Below the pieces are notes generated by a model. It was not told the origin of the DNA, did not search any database, and saw nothing but the letters and a program-made list of their open reading frames with translations. From Photobacterium profundum (GTDB lineage Bacteria; Pseudomonadota; Gammaproteobacteria; Enterobacterales; Vibrionaceae), in NCBI RefSeq assembly GCF_003026285.1, contig NZ_PYOD01000010.1, positions 62,001 through 126,000 of the forward strand: a DNA stretch of 64,000 nucleotides, given 5' to 3'. How positions within the stretch are numbered: position 1 is the first letter of the stretch; each line of letters begins with the position of its first letter. Positions 63,939-64,000 of the stretch are shown here, piece after piece. The position numbers and the translations under genes are program-made.

Positions 63939-64000
63939 TTAATTGGCGCTACAACCATTACCTTCCACAACGGCAACACCAGCAGGCTGTGTTGCACTTG
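63939..64000 (-). CDS. mshA: Major MSHA pilin MshA (3' end only)
   Basis: Only the last 20 codons are present, reading TQPAGVAVVEGNGCSAN and then a TAA stop. The cysteine near the C-terminus fits the disulfide loop of type IV pilins. The name rests mainly on position before mshC; another pilin copy (mshB-like) at this place is less likely. Confidence 0.7.
   Translation of the reverse strand, partial: SATQPAGVAVVEGNGCSAN

Overview
This 64 kb window is chromosomal DNA of a gamma-proteobacterium. Gene content and order (dcw cluster without ddlB, MSHA pilus genes next to mreBCD, petABC beside sspAB) point to Vibrionaceae, most likely Photobacterium or a close relative. The genus is my inference from synteny and protein resemblance; I could not run a search. 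Almost every gene is a recognisable housekeeping gene, and many act in building the cell envelope. I see no prophage, integron, CRISPR array, tRNA, complete IS or plasmid module.

Region by region: (1) 1-13494, minus strand: the division and cell-wall cluster, in transcription order rsmH-ftsL-ftsI-murE-murF-mraY-murD-ftsW-murG-murC-ftsQ-ftsA (ftsA cut by the window edge). (2) 13495-14573: a gene-poor stretch with what looks like a decayed mraZ, a putative dcw promoter, and rnpB (RNase P RNA, minus strand). (3) 14574-22698: rsmI, then on the plus strand lpoA-yraN-diaA-dolP, then on the minus strand petA-petB-petC-sspA-sspB. (4) 23028-28744: rplM-rpsI and zapE (minus), then zapG, degQ and degS (plus). 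(5) 28843-33729, minus: mlaF-mlaE-mlaD-mlaC-mlaB-ibaG-murA. (6) 34226-43584, plus: yrbG-kdsD-kdsC-lptC-lptA-lptB-rpoN-hpf-ptsN-rapZ-npr, then mgtE. (7) 43711-56646: pmbA (minus), darP (plus), then on the minus strand mreB-mreC-mreD, maf, rng, yhdP, nitrilase and tldD. (8) 56841-64000, minus: MSHA pilus genes mshA (3' end only), mshC, mshD, mshO, mshP and a 1588-residue mshQ.

The genes cover most steps of envelope assembly. murA and murC-G with mraY make the peptidoglycan precursor. ftsI, ftsW, ftsQ, ftsL, ftsA, mreBCD and lpoA direct its use in division and elongation. kdsCD and lptABC make the Kdo precursor and export LPS. mla genes and yhdP handle phospholipid traffic. degS and degQ watch over the periplasm, and the msh genes build a surface pilus.

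No wholly new system is evident. The points most worth a second look are the probable mraZ relic at 13649-13776; a MITE-like palindromic element splitting mlaF from mlaE (32716-32885) with related words in other intergenic gaps; a 35-residue repeat ladder plus LamG domain in MshQ; a C(UUCG)G hairpin and terminator between mshA and mshC; and an unexplained 260-bp spacer between degQ and degS. Starts given here sometimes lie downstream of the longest open frame, where a Shine-Dalgarno sequence or family length favours the shorter form.
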